A stretch of 64,000 nucleotides of DNA from Pandoraea oxalativorans (GCF_000972785.3 NZ_CP011253.3:1426001-1490000), one strand, 5' to 3'. Positions 49,721-59,973 are shown, numbered from the stretch's first letter. Numbers and translations are program-made. Notes: generated by a model not told the origin, from the letters alone.

Positions 49721-50494
49721 ATGAAATACGCTTATCGTTTGGCGATCGGTGCCACGGCGGTGCTAAGTGTGCTGGTCTTCTGGCAACTCGGCGCCGTCGT
49801 CGGCTGGACAGATCCCGTTTTCCTGCCGTCTCCCGTTGAACTGGTGCGCACCACACTCGACCTCGCCAGTCACGGTTATCAGCAAATATCCCTGTGGCAT
49901 CACATCGGCGTGAGTCTGCTGCGGGCACTCTCGGCGTTCGCTGCGTCGATTGTCATCGGGGTACCGCTCGGGCTGCTCATGGGGCTCACCCCCGCGCTGA
50001 GCGCAGCGCTCGACCCGTTCGTCCAGTTCCTGCGCCCTTTGCCGAAGATCGCCCTGATTCCGCTCACGGTGGTGTGGTTCGGCATTGGCGAATCGTCGAA
50101 GTTCTTCCTGATCTTCATTTCGTGCTTTCTTAGTGTGGTGGTGGGCGCCGCCGCGGCAGTGGGCAGCGTGAGCCGCGCCCGGATGCTCGCCGGGCAGACG
50201 CTGGGGGCCAGTCGCTATCAGATATTCCGGCATGTGGTTCTGCCCAACGCGTTGCCCGAGATATTCACGTCCGTCCGATTGTCGATCGGTATCGGCTGGA
50301 CATCGCTCATTGCCGCCGAACTCGTCGCGGCCTCCTCCGGACTGGGGTGGATGGTGATGAACTCCGGCACCTATCTGCGAACGGATGTCGTCATGGTCGG
50401 CATTCTGCTGCTCGGCGTGATCGGGTATCTGCTCGATTACGCCATCGTGATCGCGCAGCGCGTGACGGTGCCGTGGGCGGGGAGGGAAGCATGA
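49721..50494 (+). CDS. ABC permease, TauC/SsuC type
   Basis: A 257-aa permease with six helices and EAA loop AGQTLGASRYQIFRHVVLPN. PLPKIALIPLTVVWFGIGESS is the typical family segment. Its stop overlaps the ATPase start (ATGA). Confidence 0.93.
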   Translation: MKYAYRLAIGATAVLSVLVFWQLGAVVGWTDPVFLPSPVELVRTTLDLASHGYQQISLWHHIGVSLLRALSAFAASIVIGVPLGLLMGLTPALSAALDPFVQFLRPLPKIALIPLTVVWFGIGESSKFFLIFISCFLSVVVGAAAAVGSVSRARMLAGQTLGASRYQIFRHVVLPNALPEIFTSVRLSIGIGWTSLIAAELVAASSGLGWMVMNSGTYLRTDVVMVGILLLGVIGYLLDYAIVIAQRVTVPWAGREA

Positions 50495-51309
50495 ATCGCA
50501 CTCATGAGGTTACGCCGCGCGTTCACCTGAGCCACGTCAGCCGCACGTTTTCACCGGCGTCTCGCGGCCAGCCGCCGTTTCAGGCGCTGGGAGACGTTTC
50601 GCTGGAACTGTGGCCCGGGGAGTTCGTGTGCCTGCTGGGACCGTCAGGTTGCGGGAAGTCCACCATCCTCAATCTGATCGCCGGTTTCGACCGGCCCGAT
50701 GCCGGGGTGGTGAGCATCGATGCAAAGCCTGTGATGCAACCCGGGCCGGACCGGGGCTTCGTTTTTCAGCAGCCCACGCTATTTCCCTGGCTGAACGTGC
50801 TGGATAACGTCACCTTCGGTCCGCGCATGGCCGGTGTGCCGAAGGCGCAGTATCTCGACGACGCATACCGCTATCTTGCCCTCGTCGGGCTCAAGGGCTT
50901 CGAGCACCACGCCACGTGGCAGTTATCGGGCGGAATGCGCCAACGGGCGGCCCTTGCCCGGGCGTGGTTGCCGAATCCCGGCATTCTCCTGATGGACGAG
51001 CCGTTCGGCGCGCTCGACGCGCAAACGCGTCTGACGATGCAGGAACTGCTGACGTCGGTATGGGCCGCGACCGGGACCACGATTCTCTTTGTGACGCACG
51101 ACGTCGACGAAGCGTTGCTGCTTGCCGACCGCGTGCTCATCATGTCCGCTCGTCCGGGCCGCATTCGCGAGCACTTGCATGTGCCGTTCGAACGCCCGCG
51201 CGATATCGAGGATCTCGCCGACGACCCGGAGTTCGGACGCTTGCGCCGACACGTATTGCACATCATCCGGGACGAGGCGCATCGCCATGCCGGTCAGGAG
51301 TTGTCATGA
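50491..51309 (+). CDS. ABC ATPase, TauB/SsuB type
   Basis: A 272-aa ATPase with Walker A LLGPSGCGKSTILNL, signature LSGGMRQRAALARAW and Walker B ILLMDEPFGALD. The ATG at 50491 has GGAGGGAAGC upstream. Its stop overlaps the ATG of the PLP-enzyme gene, so all genes from the permease to 52784 are translationally chained. Confidence 0.93.
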   Translation: MNRTHEVTPRVHLSHVSRTFSPASRGQPPFQALGDVSLELWPGEFVCLLGPSGCGKSTILNLIAGFDRPDAGVVSIDAKPVMQPGPDRGFVFQQPTLFPWLNVLDNVTFGPRMAGVPKAQYLDDAYRYLALVGLKGFEHHATWQLSGGMRQRAALARAWLPNPGILLMDEPFGALDAQTRLTMQELLTSVWAATGTTILFVTHDVDEALLLADRVLIMSARPGRIREHLHVPFERPRDIEDLADDPEFGRLRRHVLHIIRDEAHRHAGQELS

Positions 51310-52784
51310 GTCTTTTTCGCTTCGATTGGTATGGCCAACTGCGCGCCAGCGCGCCCGAATTGCTCGACAACGCGGCCAGACTCTCCTCGACACTGGGTAT
51401 TCCAGACGAGTTGCGAGGCCGCTTCGGCATTTCCGGGAGTAATTCCAGCGCACCGGGCGTGCTACGTGCAGCGGTGCGCGAGGCGATCGTCGAGAGCTCG
51501 GCAGACTACTTCCCGCTCAACCGTATCGGCGACGAGATTCGGCGCGTCGTGAAGTCGGTCTACGGCGACGACTTCGATGCTGCCCCGATCAACAGCGCCG
51601 AAGCGGGCCTGGCGGTCGTGCATGACGCGCTCATCGCGCCTTCGCTGATCGGGCGTGGCGATCCGCCGCGCGCCCGCACAATCGTGCCGTATGAGCGGCA
51701 CATCGAGCACCACGGCAGCTACGGTCGCCCGGTGCCCGGCATCTACAAGGACATTTTTGCCGACCGGGGCGCCACGGCCGGCGAGTTGGGGCTGTCAGGG
51801 CGTCGGGCGGAGAACGTCGATACCGTCTTCGTGAAACTGCCCGGTGCGCGCTACGACGTGCATGGCATCAAGTCTTACGTGTGTCCTCTGCTCGTTCACG
51901 TCAATCCCGAGGCCTCGTTGCATGCCCTTGAGCACGCGGCAACGGTTCACGCGGCGGACCTCGCCGGGTTTGCAACCCTCGGCTACGACACGCCGGGCTG
52001 CGGCTATGGCGCCAAGGACGAGCATGGCGTGTCGCGTCTGCATCGCGCCTTTGGCGCGCTCGCCGCGCGCTTCGGCGTTCCCTATATTGCCGACAACGCA
52101 TGGGGTACGCCGTTTCTGGGCACCGACCCGCGCCGGATCGGCGCGCACGTGATGATTTACAGCACGGACAAGGTCATGGGGGGACCGACCGGCGGACTGA
52201 TCATCGGCAAGGAAGACGTGATGATCAACGTGCGCCGCGCGCTCGGGTTGCATTCGGAGCGCTTCGGCAGCGTTTCGTCGCACGGCAAGGGATCGCATAT
52301 CGCGTTCGATCCGGGCAAGGAGGCGCTCGTTGGCACGCTGGCTGCCCTGCGCCTGTTGCGCGACGATCCCGAGCCCATCGTGGCCGCAGTGGATGCGACG
52401 TGGGAAATCGTGCTCGACGAATTTGCGCGCGCGAAGGGCCGCCTTAAACCCGGCATCTTGCTCACACGCTCGCAAAACGCGGGCGGGGTCGAGATCAATT
52501 ATCAGGACACATGGCGCAACGGCGAGTTCGGCATTCCGATCTTCTCTCACGAGGATCGTATTGCGCAGACGAACCTTTTCAATAACGCGCTTGTGAGAGC
52601 CGGGGTCACGCCGAATATCGCAGACGACGCCAATATCTTCATCACGCCGGGCGCAGGCACGCTGGACGAGACCGGCAAGGTGCGGGAAGACCGGTTGCGG
52701 CTTGCCGTTCGAGCCGTTTTCGAGACGCTCATCCTCCTGCAGCAACTGAGCGAGCGAATCGAAGCGCAAGCGCCAAAGGACTGA
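51306..52784 (+). CDS. Fold-type I PLP enzyme of unassigned subfamily
   Basis: The product is 492 aa. The likely PLP Lys is K289 in MIYSTDKVMGGPTGGLI; ADNAWGTPFLGTDP upstream supplies the Asp that contacts the pyridine ring. The layout recalls aminotransferase class V/SelA/SepCysS-like enzymes, but I cannot place it in a named family. It is coupled by a 4-base overlap to a TauB-type ATPase gene, which points to processing of an imported, possibly sulfur-containing, amino compound, for example C-S cleavage or transamination. That role is inference. Confidence 0.8.
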   Translation: MSLFRFDWYGQLRASAPELLDNAARLSSTLGIPDELRGRFGISGSNSSAPGVLRAAVREAIVESSADYFPLNRIGDEIRRVVKSVYGDDFDAAPINSAEAGLAVVHDALIAPSLIGRGDPPRARTIVPYERHIEHHGSYGRPVPGIYKDIFADRGATAGELGLSGRRAENVDTVFVKLPGARYDVHGIKSYVCPLLVHVNPEASLHALEHAATVHAADLAGFATLGYDTPGCGYGAKDEHGVSRLHRAFGALAARFGVPYIADNAWGTPFLGTDPRRIGAHVMIYSTDKVMGGPTGGLIIGKEDVMINVRRALGLHSERFGSVSSHGKGSHIAFDPGKEALVGTLAALRLLRDDPEPIVAAVDATWEIVLDEFARAKGRLKPGILLTRSQNAGGVEINYQDTWRNGEFGIPIFSHEDRIAQTNLFNNALVRAGVTPNIADDANIFITPGAGTLDETGKVREDRLRLAVRAVFETLILLQQLSERIEAQAPKD

Positions 52785-53277
52785 GGCAACCGGATGGGCG
52801 AGAGTGCGGTTCCCCCGACACACCCGCCCACTTGCTGATATTCGGTCAGCGAACCAGCAGATTGTTCGATTTGCAGCACGCCCGAGCCGTGACGCGCAGG
52901 GCGGTCGCTTTCGCAAATCCGGCCGAAATGGCTTGGGGGATTAAAAAGTACATATCAAACAACGACTTGGACTACATGCGCGGTGCGCATATGCATACCA
53001 GTTTTGCTTGGTAGGCGTCGCAGGGAAGCGAGGTTTTAATAAGGCCATAGACATAGGCGGTGAGGGGCGCGGAGCGCCCTCGCGACGTCGACGGCGAACC
53101 ATAACGCGAGTGACCCTCGTATCCGGTAGTTCATCGAGATCCAGCAGGAATCGCCACCGGTACTTGCAGGATCGACGAATCCTATGTCGACGACGAGCGG
53201 CGCTACAGCCAGCCATGGTCGATGCCATCGGCGAAACGTCATTTCTTTCCACACGCAATTCGTTCCCGGAGTCACCT
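52785..53277. other. 493-base intergenic region upstream of metQ-like gene
   Basis: No gene is supported; codons in frame with metQ run back to 53008 but are Arg-rich and non-conserved. It holds a perfect palindrome, ATGCGC-GGT-GCGCAT at 52976-52990, and a GC hairpin, GGGGCGC/GCGCCCT, at 53064-53080. The AT-rich segment 52938-52970 is a candidate promoter area. I found no clear sigma-54 -24/-12 element. Confidence 0.5.
52976..52990. promoter_or_regulatory. Palindrome ATGCGC-GGT-GCGCAT
   Basis: A perfect 6-bp dyad with a 3-base centre lies about 290 bases upstream of the metQ-like gene, next to an AT-rich patch. It is a plausible repressor or LysR-type half-operator, but nothing links it to a specific protein. 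Confidence 0.35.
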
Positions 53278-54081
53278 ATGAAGTTGTCCCGATTCTTGAT
53301 TGTTCCGTTTGCCGTGTTTGCGATGGTCGGCGCCCATGCTGCGGACAAGTTGCGCATCGGCGTTATGGCCGGTGCCTATGGCGACTCGATTGCCGTCGCT
53401 GCGAAAGAAGCCAAGAAGCAGGGAATCGATGTCGACGTCGTCGAGTTCACGGACTGGACCACGCCGAATATCGCAGTCGATGCCGGAGATCTGGATATCA
53501 ATTATTTCCAGCACCAACCGTTCCTCGACAACGCTATCCAGAAAAACGGTTTCAAGCTTGCCAGTGCGGGCACCGGCATTCTGGCCAACGTGGGGTTGTA
53601 TTCGCTCAAGCACAAATCGGTAACCGATGTGCCGCAACGCGGAACGGTGGGTATCGCTAACGATCCCGTCAATCAGGGCCGTGGCCTGTTGCTCCTGCAA
53701 AAGGTCGGACTGATCAAGCTCAAGAGCGGCGTCGGTTTTCTCGGTTCGCTAAACGACATCGTCGACAACCCCAAGAAGCTTCGTTTCGTCGAAGTTGAAG
53801 GACCGCAACTTGTGCGTATCACCGGCGATGTCGACATCGCGCAGGGCTATCCCCACTTCATTGTTTCCGCCAAGGCTTTCGATCCGTCGAGCGGACTGGC
53901 GTACTCGGGGATCGAAGACTCGCGCTTCGCCATTCAATTCGTGGTCAAGGCAAATCGCACTCAGGATCCGGTGGTGCAGAAGTTCATTCGCATCTACCAG
54001 AACTCGGATGCTGTGAAGACGGCCGTTCTCCATGCCTTCAACGACGACAAGCGTCTATACACGCTGGCGTGGGTGAAATGA
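53278..54081 (+). CDS. MetQ/NlpA-family binding protein
   Basis: A 267-aa binding protein with signal peptide ending GAHAA and no lipobox Cys, so it is probably a soluble periplasmic protein, unlike E. coli MetQ. Family features are [38 protein letters not shown] and PNDP-like [21 protein letters not shown] lies 7 bases upstream of the ATG. With MetN- and MetI-type genes downstream it forms a complete importer; given the sfn neighbours, the ligand may be an organosulfur compound other than methionine. Confidence 0.9.
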   Translation: MKLSRFLIVPFAVFAMVGAHAADKLRIGVMAGAYGDSIAVAAKEAKKQGIDVDVVEFTDWTTPNIAVDAGDLDINYFQHQPFLDNAIQKNGFKLASAGTGILANVGLYSLKHKSVTDVPQRGTVGIANDPVNQGRGLLLLQKVGLIKLKSGVGFLGSLNDIVDNPKKLRFVEVEGPQLVRITGDVDIAQGYPHFIVSAKAFDPSSGLAYSGIEDSRFAIQFVVKANRTQDPVVQKFIRIYQNSDAVKTAVLHAFNDDKRLYTLAWVK

Positions 54082-54112
54082 CGAGGCGTGCCCTAACGAA
54101 AGGAGCATCCGC

Positions 54113-55300
54113 ATGGGCGTAAATGTCACAGCACGGCAGGCGCTGGCAGGGCAGGGGAGCGCCGCAGCGATCACAAGGGGTCGGCCCGTGTCCGGCGTCG
54201 CAGACCCTGCGCCAACCCAGGCGTCGCAGACCGCGAAGGGGACGGTAGCGTTTCGCGCGCTCACCAAGACTTACGTCTCGTCGGCCGGGGAGGTCAAAGC
54301 GCTGAATGCCATCAGCCTCGAGATCGCTCCCGGGAGCATCTTCGGGATCATCGGGCGCAGTGGCGCGGGTAAGTCGAGTCTGCTGCGCACGATCAATCGG
54401 ATAGAGCGGCCCACGAGCGGGCAGGTGCTGGTCGATGGCGTCGACATCGCAACCTTGAGCGAGGCGGAACTCGTGGGGTTGCGTCGGCGCGTCGGCATGA
54501 TTTTCCAGCACTTCAATCTGCTCTCGGCGAAGACGGTGTTCGAGAACATTGCGTTGCCGCTGAGAGTCGCCGGTGTGCCCAGAGCACAGATCGACGCGCG
54601 GGTGCGGGAACTGCTCGAACTCGTGGGATTGACCGACAAGGCGCAAACGTATCCGAGGCGTCTGTCCGGCGGGCAGAAGCAACGCGTGGGCATTGCCCGC
54701 GCGCTGGCGACGGGCCCCGAAATTCTGCTGTGCGACGAAGCGACATCGGCGCTCGACCCCGAAACGACGCAGGCGATTCTGCGTTTGCTGCGCGACATCA
54801 ACCGACAGCTAGGCATCACGGTGATCCTCATTACGCATGAAATGAGCGTGATTCGGGAAATCGCCGATCGGGTCTTGGTGCTGGAGCAGGGCCGCATCGC
54901 AGAGTTGGGCGAGGTCTGGCAGGTATTCGGTTCGCCCCGGCACGATGCGACGCGTGCGCTGCTGGCCCCGCTGCAGCACGATTTGCCGGACGATCTGACG
55001 GCCGCGCTCACTGCCGAGCGCCCCGAACTTCCACACGCGCAAGTCGTGCAACTGGACTATCGCGGTCTCGACGGCCTGGAGCCGGATCTCGCGCGGATAT
55101 CCCAAGTGCTTGGCGGCGACGTCCGACTGGTGCACGGCGGCATCGATCGCATTCAGGGACACGCACAAGGCCAGTTGCTGCTCGCCCTCAAGGGCGCGGA
55201 AGTTGCGTCCGATCGGACATCACTGACGCAAGGGCCGCAGGCCATTGCTCACGATATCAAGGTACTCGGTTATGTCGTTGACACTGTCCATCTCCGCTGA
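54113..55300 (+). CDS. MetN-family ABC ATPase
   Basis: A 395-aa ATPase. After about 45 non-conserved residues come Walker [14 protein letters not shown], signature [15 protein letters not shown] and Walker [15 protein letters not shown]. The C-terminal NIL domain (about residues 315-395), which in MetN binds methionine and shuts the transporter, is present. AAAGGAG precedes the ATG. It overlaps the permease gene by 29 bases. Confidence 0.92.
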   Translation: MGVNVTARQALAGQGSAAAITRGRPVSGVADPAPTQASQTAKGTVAFRALTKTYVSSAGEVKALNAISLEIAPGSIFGIIGRSGAGKSSLLRTINRIERPTSGQVLVDGVDIATLSEAELVGLRRRVGMIFQHFNLLSAKTVFENIALPLRVAGVPRAQIDARVRELLELVGLTDKAQTYPRRLSGGQKQRVGIARALATGPEILLCDEATSALDPETTQAILRLLRDINRQLGITVILITHEMSVIREIADRVLVLEQGRIAELGEVWQVFGSPRHDATRALLAPLQHDLPDDLTAALTAERPELPHAQVVQLDYRGLDGLEPDLARISQVLGGDVRLVHGGIDRIQGHAQGQLLLALKGAEVASDRTSLTQGPQAIAHDIKVLGYVVDTVHLR

Positions 55301-55934
55301 TCGCTACTGGAACGCGCTCCTCGATACGCTGATGATGGTCGGCGTATCCGGGGCGATCGCTTTCGTTGCAGGGATTCCGCTTGCAGTGCTGCTGATCGTC
55401 ACGGCACCCGGGGGATTTCTTGCGTGGCCACGCGTGAACCGATTGGTCGGCAGCGTCATCAACGGGTTTCGCGCCACGCCGTTCATCGTTCTGTTGGTCG
55501 CGCTGATTCCGTTTACGCGTTTCGTCGCCGGTACGACCATCGGGGTATGGGCTGCCATCGTGCCGCTGGCGATCAGCGCCACGCCGTTTTTTGCGCGCAT
55601 CGTAGAAGTCAGTCTTCGCGAAGTCGATCCCGGACTGATCGAGGCGGCGCAGGCCATGGGGTGCAAGAAGTGGCACATCGTGCGTCACGTCTACCTGCCC
55701 GAAGCGCTCCCCGGCGTGATCGGCGGATTCACGATTACGCTGGTCGCCCTGATCAGTGCCTCGGCGATGGCGGGTGCTGTCGGCGCGGGCGGTCTCGGCG
55801 ACCTTGCAATTCGCTATGGCTATCAACGGTTCGACACGCAGGTCATGCTGATCGTGATTGCTGCGCTGATCGTGCTCGTGACGATGGTACAGGCCATCGG
55901 TGACCGGTACGTTCACTGGCTACGCAGTCGCTGA
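55272..55934 (+). CDS. MetI-family ABC permease
   Basis: A 221-aa permease with five to six helices and EAA loop [40 protein letters not shown] is a typical MetI segment. The ATG at 55272 gives [13 protein letters not shown]. It completes the MetNIQ-type importer, and the first SfnB gene starts 50 bases later. Confidence 0.92.
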   Translation: MSLTLSISADRYWNALLDTLMMVGVSGAIAFVAGIPLAVLLIVTAPGGFLAWPRVNRLVGSVINGFRATPFIVLLVALIPFTRFVAGTTIGVWAAIVPLAISATPFFARIVEVSLREVDPGLIEAAQAMGCKKWHIVRHVYLPEALPGVIGGFTITLVALISASAMAGAVGAGGLGDLAIRYGYQRFDTQVMLIVIAALIVLVTMVQAIGDRYVHWLRSR

Positions 55935-55984
55935 CGCGGCCCACGCCAGTCACACCATTTTCAGATTTGTAAGCGAGGCATTTC

Positions 55985-57289
55985 ATGACGATTCCGCAGG
56001 CGAAGGGGGGGAATTTGTCCGTCGAACAGACGACTGCCACCTCGGCCGCCAGGGCAGAAGAGACCCGCATCCTGACACGCCAGCCGTTGCCGCCACGCCC
56101 CGTGCCGCGCATTGCGAGCGAGCGCGAAGCCCTGAACATTGCCAGCACGCTGGCTGAGTCGTTTCGTGAAGGTGCCGCGCAGCGCGACCGCGAACGTCGG
56201 CTTCCGTGGGACGAAATCGAGCAATACAGCGCAAGCGGCCTGTGGGCGATCACGGTCCCCAGGGCTTACGGCGGCTTGGGCGCGTCCTTTGAAACGTTGG
56301 CGCAGCTTTTCGTGACGATCTGCGCAGCGGATCCTTCACTTGGGCAGATTCCGCAGAACCACTTTGCGGTACTGCAAAACCTGAAAGATATGGGGAGCGA
56401 GTCGCAAAGGCAGCGATGGTTCGCCGATGTACTGGGCGGCCATCGTATCGGTAACGCAGGCCCGGAACGAAAAGCGAAGGCCGCCCGCGTCTCCGCCGCG
56501 ACGGCCCGGGTGGCGCGCGATCCGGACGGCACGTTGCGCGTCAGTGGAACGCGGTTCTACTCGACGGGCTCGGCGTTTGCGCACTGGATTCCGTTTCGCG
56601 CGGTCGACGATCGGGCGCAGGCGGTTCAGGTCTGGGTACGGCGCGACGCACCGGGCGTCACGATTCTGGATGACTGGGACGCTTTCGGCCAGCGCACCAC
56701 GGCCAGCGGTAGCGTGATTTTCGAGCAGGTCGAAGTCGGCGAGGACGATGTGGTGCCTTTGTGGCGTTTCGCAGCGGTGCCCACGTTGTCGGGCCCCGTC
56801 TCGCAATTGATACAAGCCGCCATCGATGCCGGTATCGCGCAAGGTGCACTGCGCGATGCGCTCGACTTCGTGCGAGAACGAAGCCGACCGTGGATCGATT
56901 CCGGTGTGGCCAACGCGTGCGACGACCCGTACATCATTCACGAGATCGGTCAGTTGCAGATCGAGGTGGACGCCGCGCATGCCGTGCTGCTCGAAGCGGC
57001 GCGCTATCTGGATGAACTGGCGGGTCAACCGGTCGACGAAGCGCTGAGCGCCCGCGCGTCTGTCGCGGTGGCGGAAGCCAAGATACTGACGACGGAAGCC
57101 GCACTCAACAGCAGCGAACATCTGTTCGCGCTGGCAGGATCGTCCGCCAGCCGCAGCCAATACGGTCTCGATCGTCATTGGCGCAACGCCCGCGTGCACA
57201 CGCTGCACGACCCGGTGCGCTGGAAGTATCACCTGCTGGGTAACTATGTCCTGAATGGCGTGCTTCCGCAGCGCCATCAATGGAACTGA
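55985..57289 (+). CDS. SfnB-family sulfur acquisition oxidoreductase, copy 1
   Basis: A 434-aa flavoprotein with the acyl-CoA dehydrogenase fold. SGLWAITVPRAYGGLGA and IPQNHFAVLQNL match the SfnB group, induced in sulfur starvation and linked to dimethyl sulfone use in Pseudomonas. The first 35 residues are extra. It shares the C-terminal THDPVRWKYH...GNYVLNGV-like ending with the next gene, a tandem paralogue. A role in oxygenating sulfur compounds with reduced flavin is inferred from the DszC/SfnB family. Confidence 0.9.
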   Translation: MTIPQAKGGNLSVEQTTATSAARAEETRILTRQPLPPRPVPRIASEREALNIASTLAESFREGAAQRDRERRLPWDEIEQYSASGLWAITVPRAYGGLGASFETLAQLFVTICAADPSLGQIPQNHFAVLQNLKDMGSESQRQRWFADVLGGHRIGNAGPERKAKAARVSAATARVARDPDGTLRVSGTRFYSTGSAFAHWIPFRAVDDRAQAVQVWVRRDAPGVTILDDWDAFGQRTTASGSVIFEQVEVGEDDVVPLWRFAAVPTLSGPVSQLIQAAIDAGIAQGALRDALDFVRERSRPWIDSGVANACDDPYIIHEIGQLQIEVDAAHAVLLEAARYLDELAGQPVDEALSARASVAVAEAKILTTEAALNSSEHLFALAGSSASRSQYGLDRHWRNARVHTLHDPVRWKYHLLGNYVLNGVLPQRHQWN

Positions 57290-57307
57290 AGGTCCCTCGG
57301 AATCCGT

Positions 57308-58582
57308 ATGACAAACGCATCGACTTTGACACACACTTTCGTCGCCGCTCAGCCACCTCGGCCACCTCAGCCCGCACCCGCACCTGCGTCACGAACGTCC
57401 GTTCCTGTGATTCGAGACGTCCGGCAGGCACTGGACGTCGCTCGCCAGTTTGCTCGTGAGATCGCCGCCGGTGCCCAGGCGCGCGACGAGGCACGAGTAT
57501 TGCCATGGCGCGAGGTGGAGCAGTTCAGTCAAAGCGGCCTGTGGGGAATCACGGTGCCGCGCGAGTACGGTGGCGCAGGCGTGGACACCGGAACGCTGAC
57601 GCAGGCTATCGGCCTGATCGCTGCGGCCGACGGCAATTTCGGACACATTCCGCAGAATCACTATTACGCGCTTGAGGTGTTGCGCGTAGGCGGAACTCAC
57701 GAGCAAAAGACGTTCTTTTACGACCGGGTGCTGCGCGGCGAACGACTGGGCAATGCGCTCGCCGAAATCGGTCACCGGGATTTCAAACGGCGAACCCAAT
57801 TGGTTCGCGAGCCGGGTGGCTGGTTCGTTGAGGGGGAGAAGTTTTATTGCACTGGCGCCGTCTACGCGCATTGGATTCCCACCCTGGCCATTGCGCAGGA
57901 ACAGGAGCAGCCACGCGCCTATCTCGTCTTCGTGCCGCGAAATGCGCCCGGTGTGAGCGTGACCGACGATTGGGACGGCTTCGGTCAGCGCCTCACGGGC
58001 AGCGGCTCCGTTCAGTTCCACCGCGTGCGTGTGGAACCGGAATGGGTCGTGCCGTTCACCGCGTCGTTCGAGCGACCGACAACCATCGGCCCCTTTGCAC
58101 AGATCATCCACGCCGCATTGGACGCCGGCATCGGTCACGGCGCACTACAGGCCATGCTGCCATTCATTCGCGAGCGCGCCCGACCGTGGATCGACTCGGG
58201 GGTCGATAGCGCCTCGCAGGATCCGCTGTTGCTCGAACAGGTCGGCAACGTGCATCTGCGCTTGCGTGCGGCGGATGCCCTGATCGCCCGTGCGGCCCTT
58301 ACCGTCGACGCGGCACAGCGGGACTCGAACGAGGCAAGCGTGGCAGCGGCCTCGGTCGCCGTGGAACAGGCCAAGGCGCTGAGCACCAGCGCGAGCCTGT
58401 TGGCCGGAACGAAGCTCTTCGAGCTTGCGGGTACCGGCGCTACGCTCGCAGGCCAGGGCTACGACCGTTTCTGGCGCAACGCCCGCACGCATACGTTGCA
58501 TGACCCGGTCCGATGGAAATACCACGCCGTGGGCAACTATGTCCTCAACGGCGTGCGACCACCGCGACACGGGGCGATCTGA
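57308..58582 (+). CDS. sfnB: SfnB-family sulfur acquisition oxidoreductase, copy 2
   Basis: A 424-aa paralogue of the preceding protein: SGLWGITVPREYGGAGVD, IPQNHYYALEVLRVGG and the ending HTLHDPVRWKYHAVGNYVLN line up throughout. The gene starts 18 bases after copy 1. The N-terminal Pro/Ala-rich stretch is specific to it. The two probably arose by tandem duplication and may have different substrates, or may form hetero-oligomers. Confidence 0.9.
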   Translation: MTNASTLTHTFVAAQPPRPPQPAPAPASRTSVPVIRDVRQALDVARQFAREIAAGAQARDEARVLPWREVEQFSQSGLWGITVPREYGGAGVDTGTLTQAIGLIAAADGNFGHIPQNHYYALEVLRVGGTHEQKTFFYDRVLRGERLGNALAEIGHRDFKRRTQLVREPGGWFVEGEKFYCTGAVYAHWIPTLAIAQEQEQPRAYLVFVPRNAPGVSVTDDWDGFGQRLTGSGSVQFHRVRVEPEWVVPFTASFERPTTIGPFAQIIHAALDAGIGHGALQAMLPFIRERARPWIDSGVDSASQDPLLLEQVGNVHLRLRAADALIARAALTVDAAQRDSNEASVAAASVAVEQAKALSTSASLLAGTKLFELAGTGATLAGQGYDRFWRNARTHTLHDPVRWKYHAVGNYVLNGVRPPRHGAI

Positions 58583-58596
58583 CGCGCAGACCCTTT

Positions 58597-59973
58597 ATGA
58601 CACAGACAAAACGACACATCCACGTCAATGCGTTCAACATGAATTGCGTGGGGCACATTCATCACGGACTCTGGACACATCCGCGAGATCGCTCCAGCGA
58701 ATACGGCACGTTGCGGTATTGGACGGACATCGCGCAAATTCTGGAGCGTGGCCTGTTCGACGGCATTTTCATCGCGGACGTGATCGGCTACTACGACGTG
58801 TACCAGGGGGGCGTGGACCTGACCCTGCGCGAGGGAATACAACTGCCTGTCAACAACCCCTGGCTGATCGTGTCGGCGATGGCGGCCGTGACGCAGCATC
58901 TCGGCTTCGGTCTGACCGCGATGGTCGGGGCACACCATCCCTATACCTTTGCTCGCGACGTCTCGACCCTGGATCAACTGACCAACGGACGCATCGGGTG
59001 GAACATCGTGACCGGATATGTGGACAGCGGCGTCCGGGGACTTGGGCAGGATGGACTGGCGGAGCATGACAGCCGTTACGACCGTGCAGAGGACTTTCTT
59101 GAGCTGACGTACAAGCTATGGGAGGGGAGCTGGGACGACGGGGCTGTCGTGGCGGACAGGGCCCGACGTGTCCATACGTTGCCCGACACGGTTCGCGCAG
59201 TGGTGCACGACGGCCCCTTCTATCGCACCAACGCGATTCATATGAGCGCACCCTCACCGCAACGCACGCCCGTGCTGTTTCAGGCGGGGACCTCGTCACG
59301 AGGGCTGCGTTTCGCCGGCAAGCACGCGGAGGGTGTCTTCATCGGTGCGGCGTCGCCCGAAGCCGCGCGTGTGGCATCGCGCAACCTCCGCGCGGCAGCG
59401 GTCGCGGCCGGGCGCGCGCCGGGCGACATCAAGATATTCGCCGGTGTCGCCGTGGTCGTCGGCAAGACGCAGGCCGAGGCGCAAGAAAAGTACGCTGAGT
59501 ATCTGACGCATGCGAGCGCCGAGAGCGGACTCGCGCATTTTGCCGCCAGCACCGGCGTGGACTTTGCCAGATACGGTCTCGACGACCCGATTCCGTACGG
59601 TACCGGCAACGCGATTCAGTCCGCGACCCAAACGGCCCGGCAACAAGGCTGGACCACGCGACGCAAACTGCTCGATCAGTTTGCACTGGGCAGCCGATAT
59701 CACACCATCGTCGGGGATGCGGCTCACGTAGCCGACGAGCTCGAAAGATGGATCGACGAGGGGGAGATCGACGGGTTCAACCTGACCCGTATCGTCGTGC
59801 CCGAAACCTGGCAAGACTTTGCGGACCTCGTCGTCCCCGAGCTACAGAACCGTGGCCGATACCGCACTCACTATGACACCGGCACCCTGCGCCATCGGCT
59901 GTTCGGGCGCGGCGACCGCCTCCCCGCGCAACATGCCGCAGCAAGTTATCGCCGCACCGAGGAGACCGCATGA
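58597..59973 (+). CDS. NtaA/SnaA/DszA-family FMN-dependent monooxygenase
   Basis: A 458-aa luciferase-like monooxygenase. Signatures include MTQTKRHIHVNAFNMNCVGH, YWTDIAQILERGLFDGIFIAD, DVSTLDQLTNGRIGWNIVTG and VLFQAGTSSRGLRFAGKHAE. The ATG at 58597 gives the family N-terminus. These enzymes use FMNH2 from a separate reductase to cleave C-N or C-S bonds (nitrilotriacetate, dibenzothiophene sulfone, S-alkyl cysteines). No reductase gene is in the window. It overlaps the next gene by four bases. Confidence 0.92.
   Translation: MTQTKRHIHVNAFNMNCVGHIHHGLWTHPRDRSSEYGTLRYWTDIAQILERGLFDGIFIADVIGYYDVYQGGVDLTLREGIQLPVNNPWLIVSAMAAVTQHLGFGLTAMVGAHHPYTFARDVSTLDQLTNGRIGWNIVTGYVDSGVRGLGQDGLAEHDSRYDRAEDFLELTYKLWEGSWDDGAVVADRARRVHTLPDTVRAVVHDGPFYRTNAIHMSAPSPQRTPVLFQAGTSSRGLRFAGKHAEGVFIGAASPEAARVASRNLRAAAVAAGRAPGDIKIFAGVAVVVGKTQAEAQEKYAEYLTHASAESGLAHFAASTGVDFARYGLDDPIPYGTGNAIQSATQTARQQGWTTRRKLLDQFALGSRYHTIVGDAAHVADELERWIDEGEIDGFNLTRIVVPETWQDFADLVVPELQNRGRYRTHYDTGTLRHRLFGRGDRLPAQHAAASYRRTEETA

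Noticed and set aside
53008..53277. N-terminal extension of the MetQ-like protein
   Set aside because: It is Arg/Ser-rich and precedes a clear signal peptide with its own ribosome site at 53267-53270.
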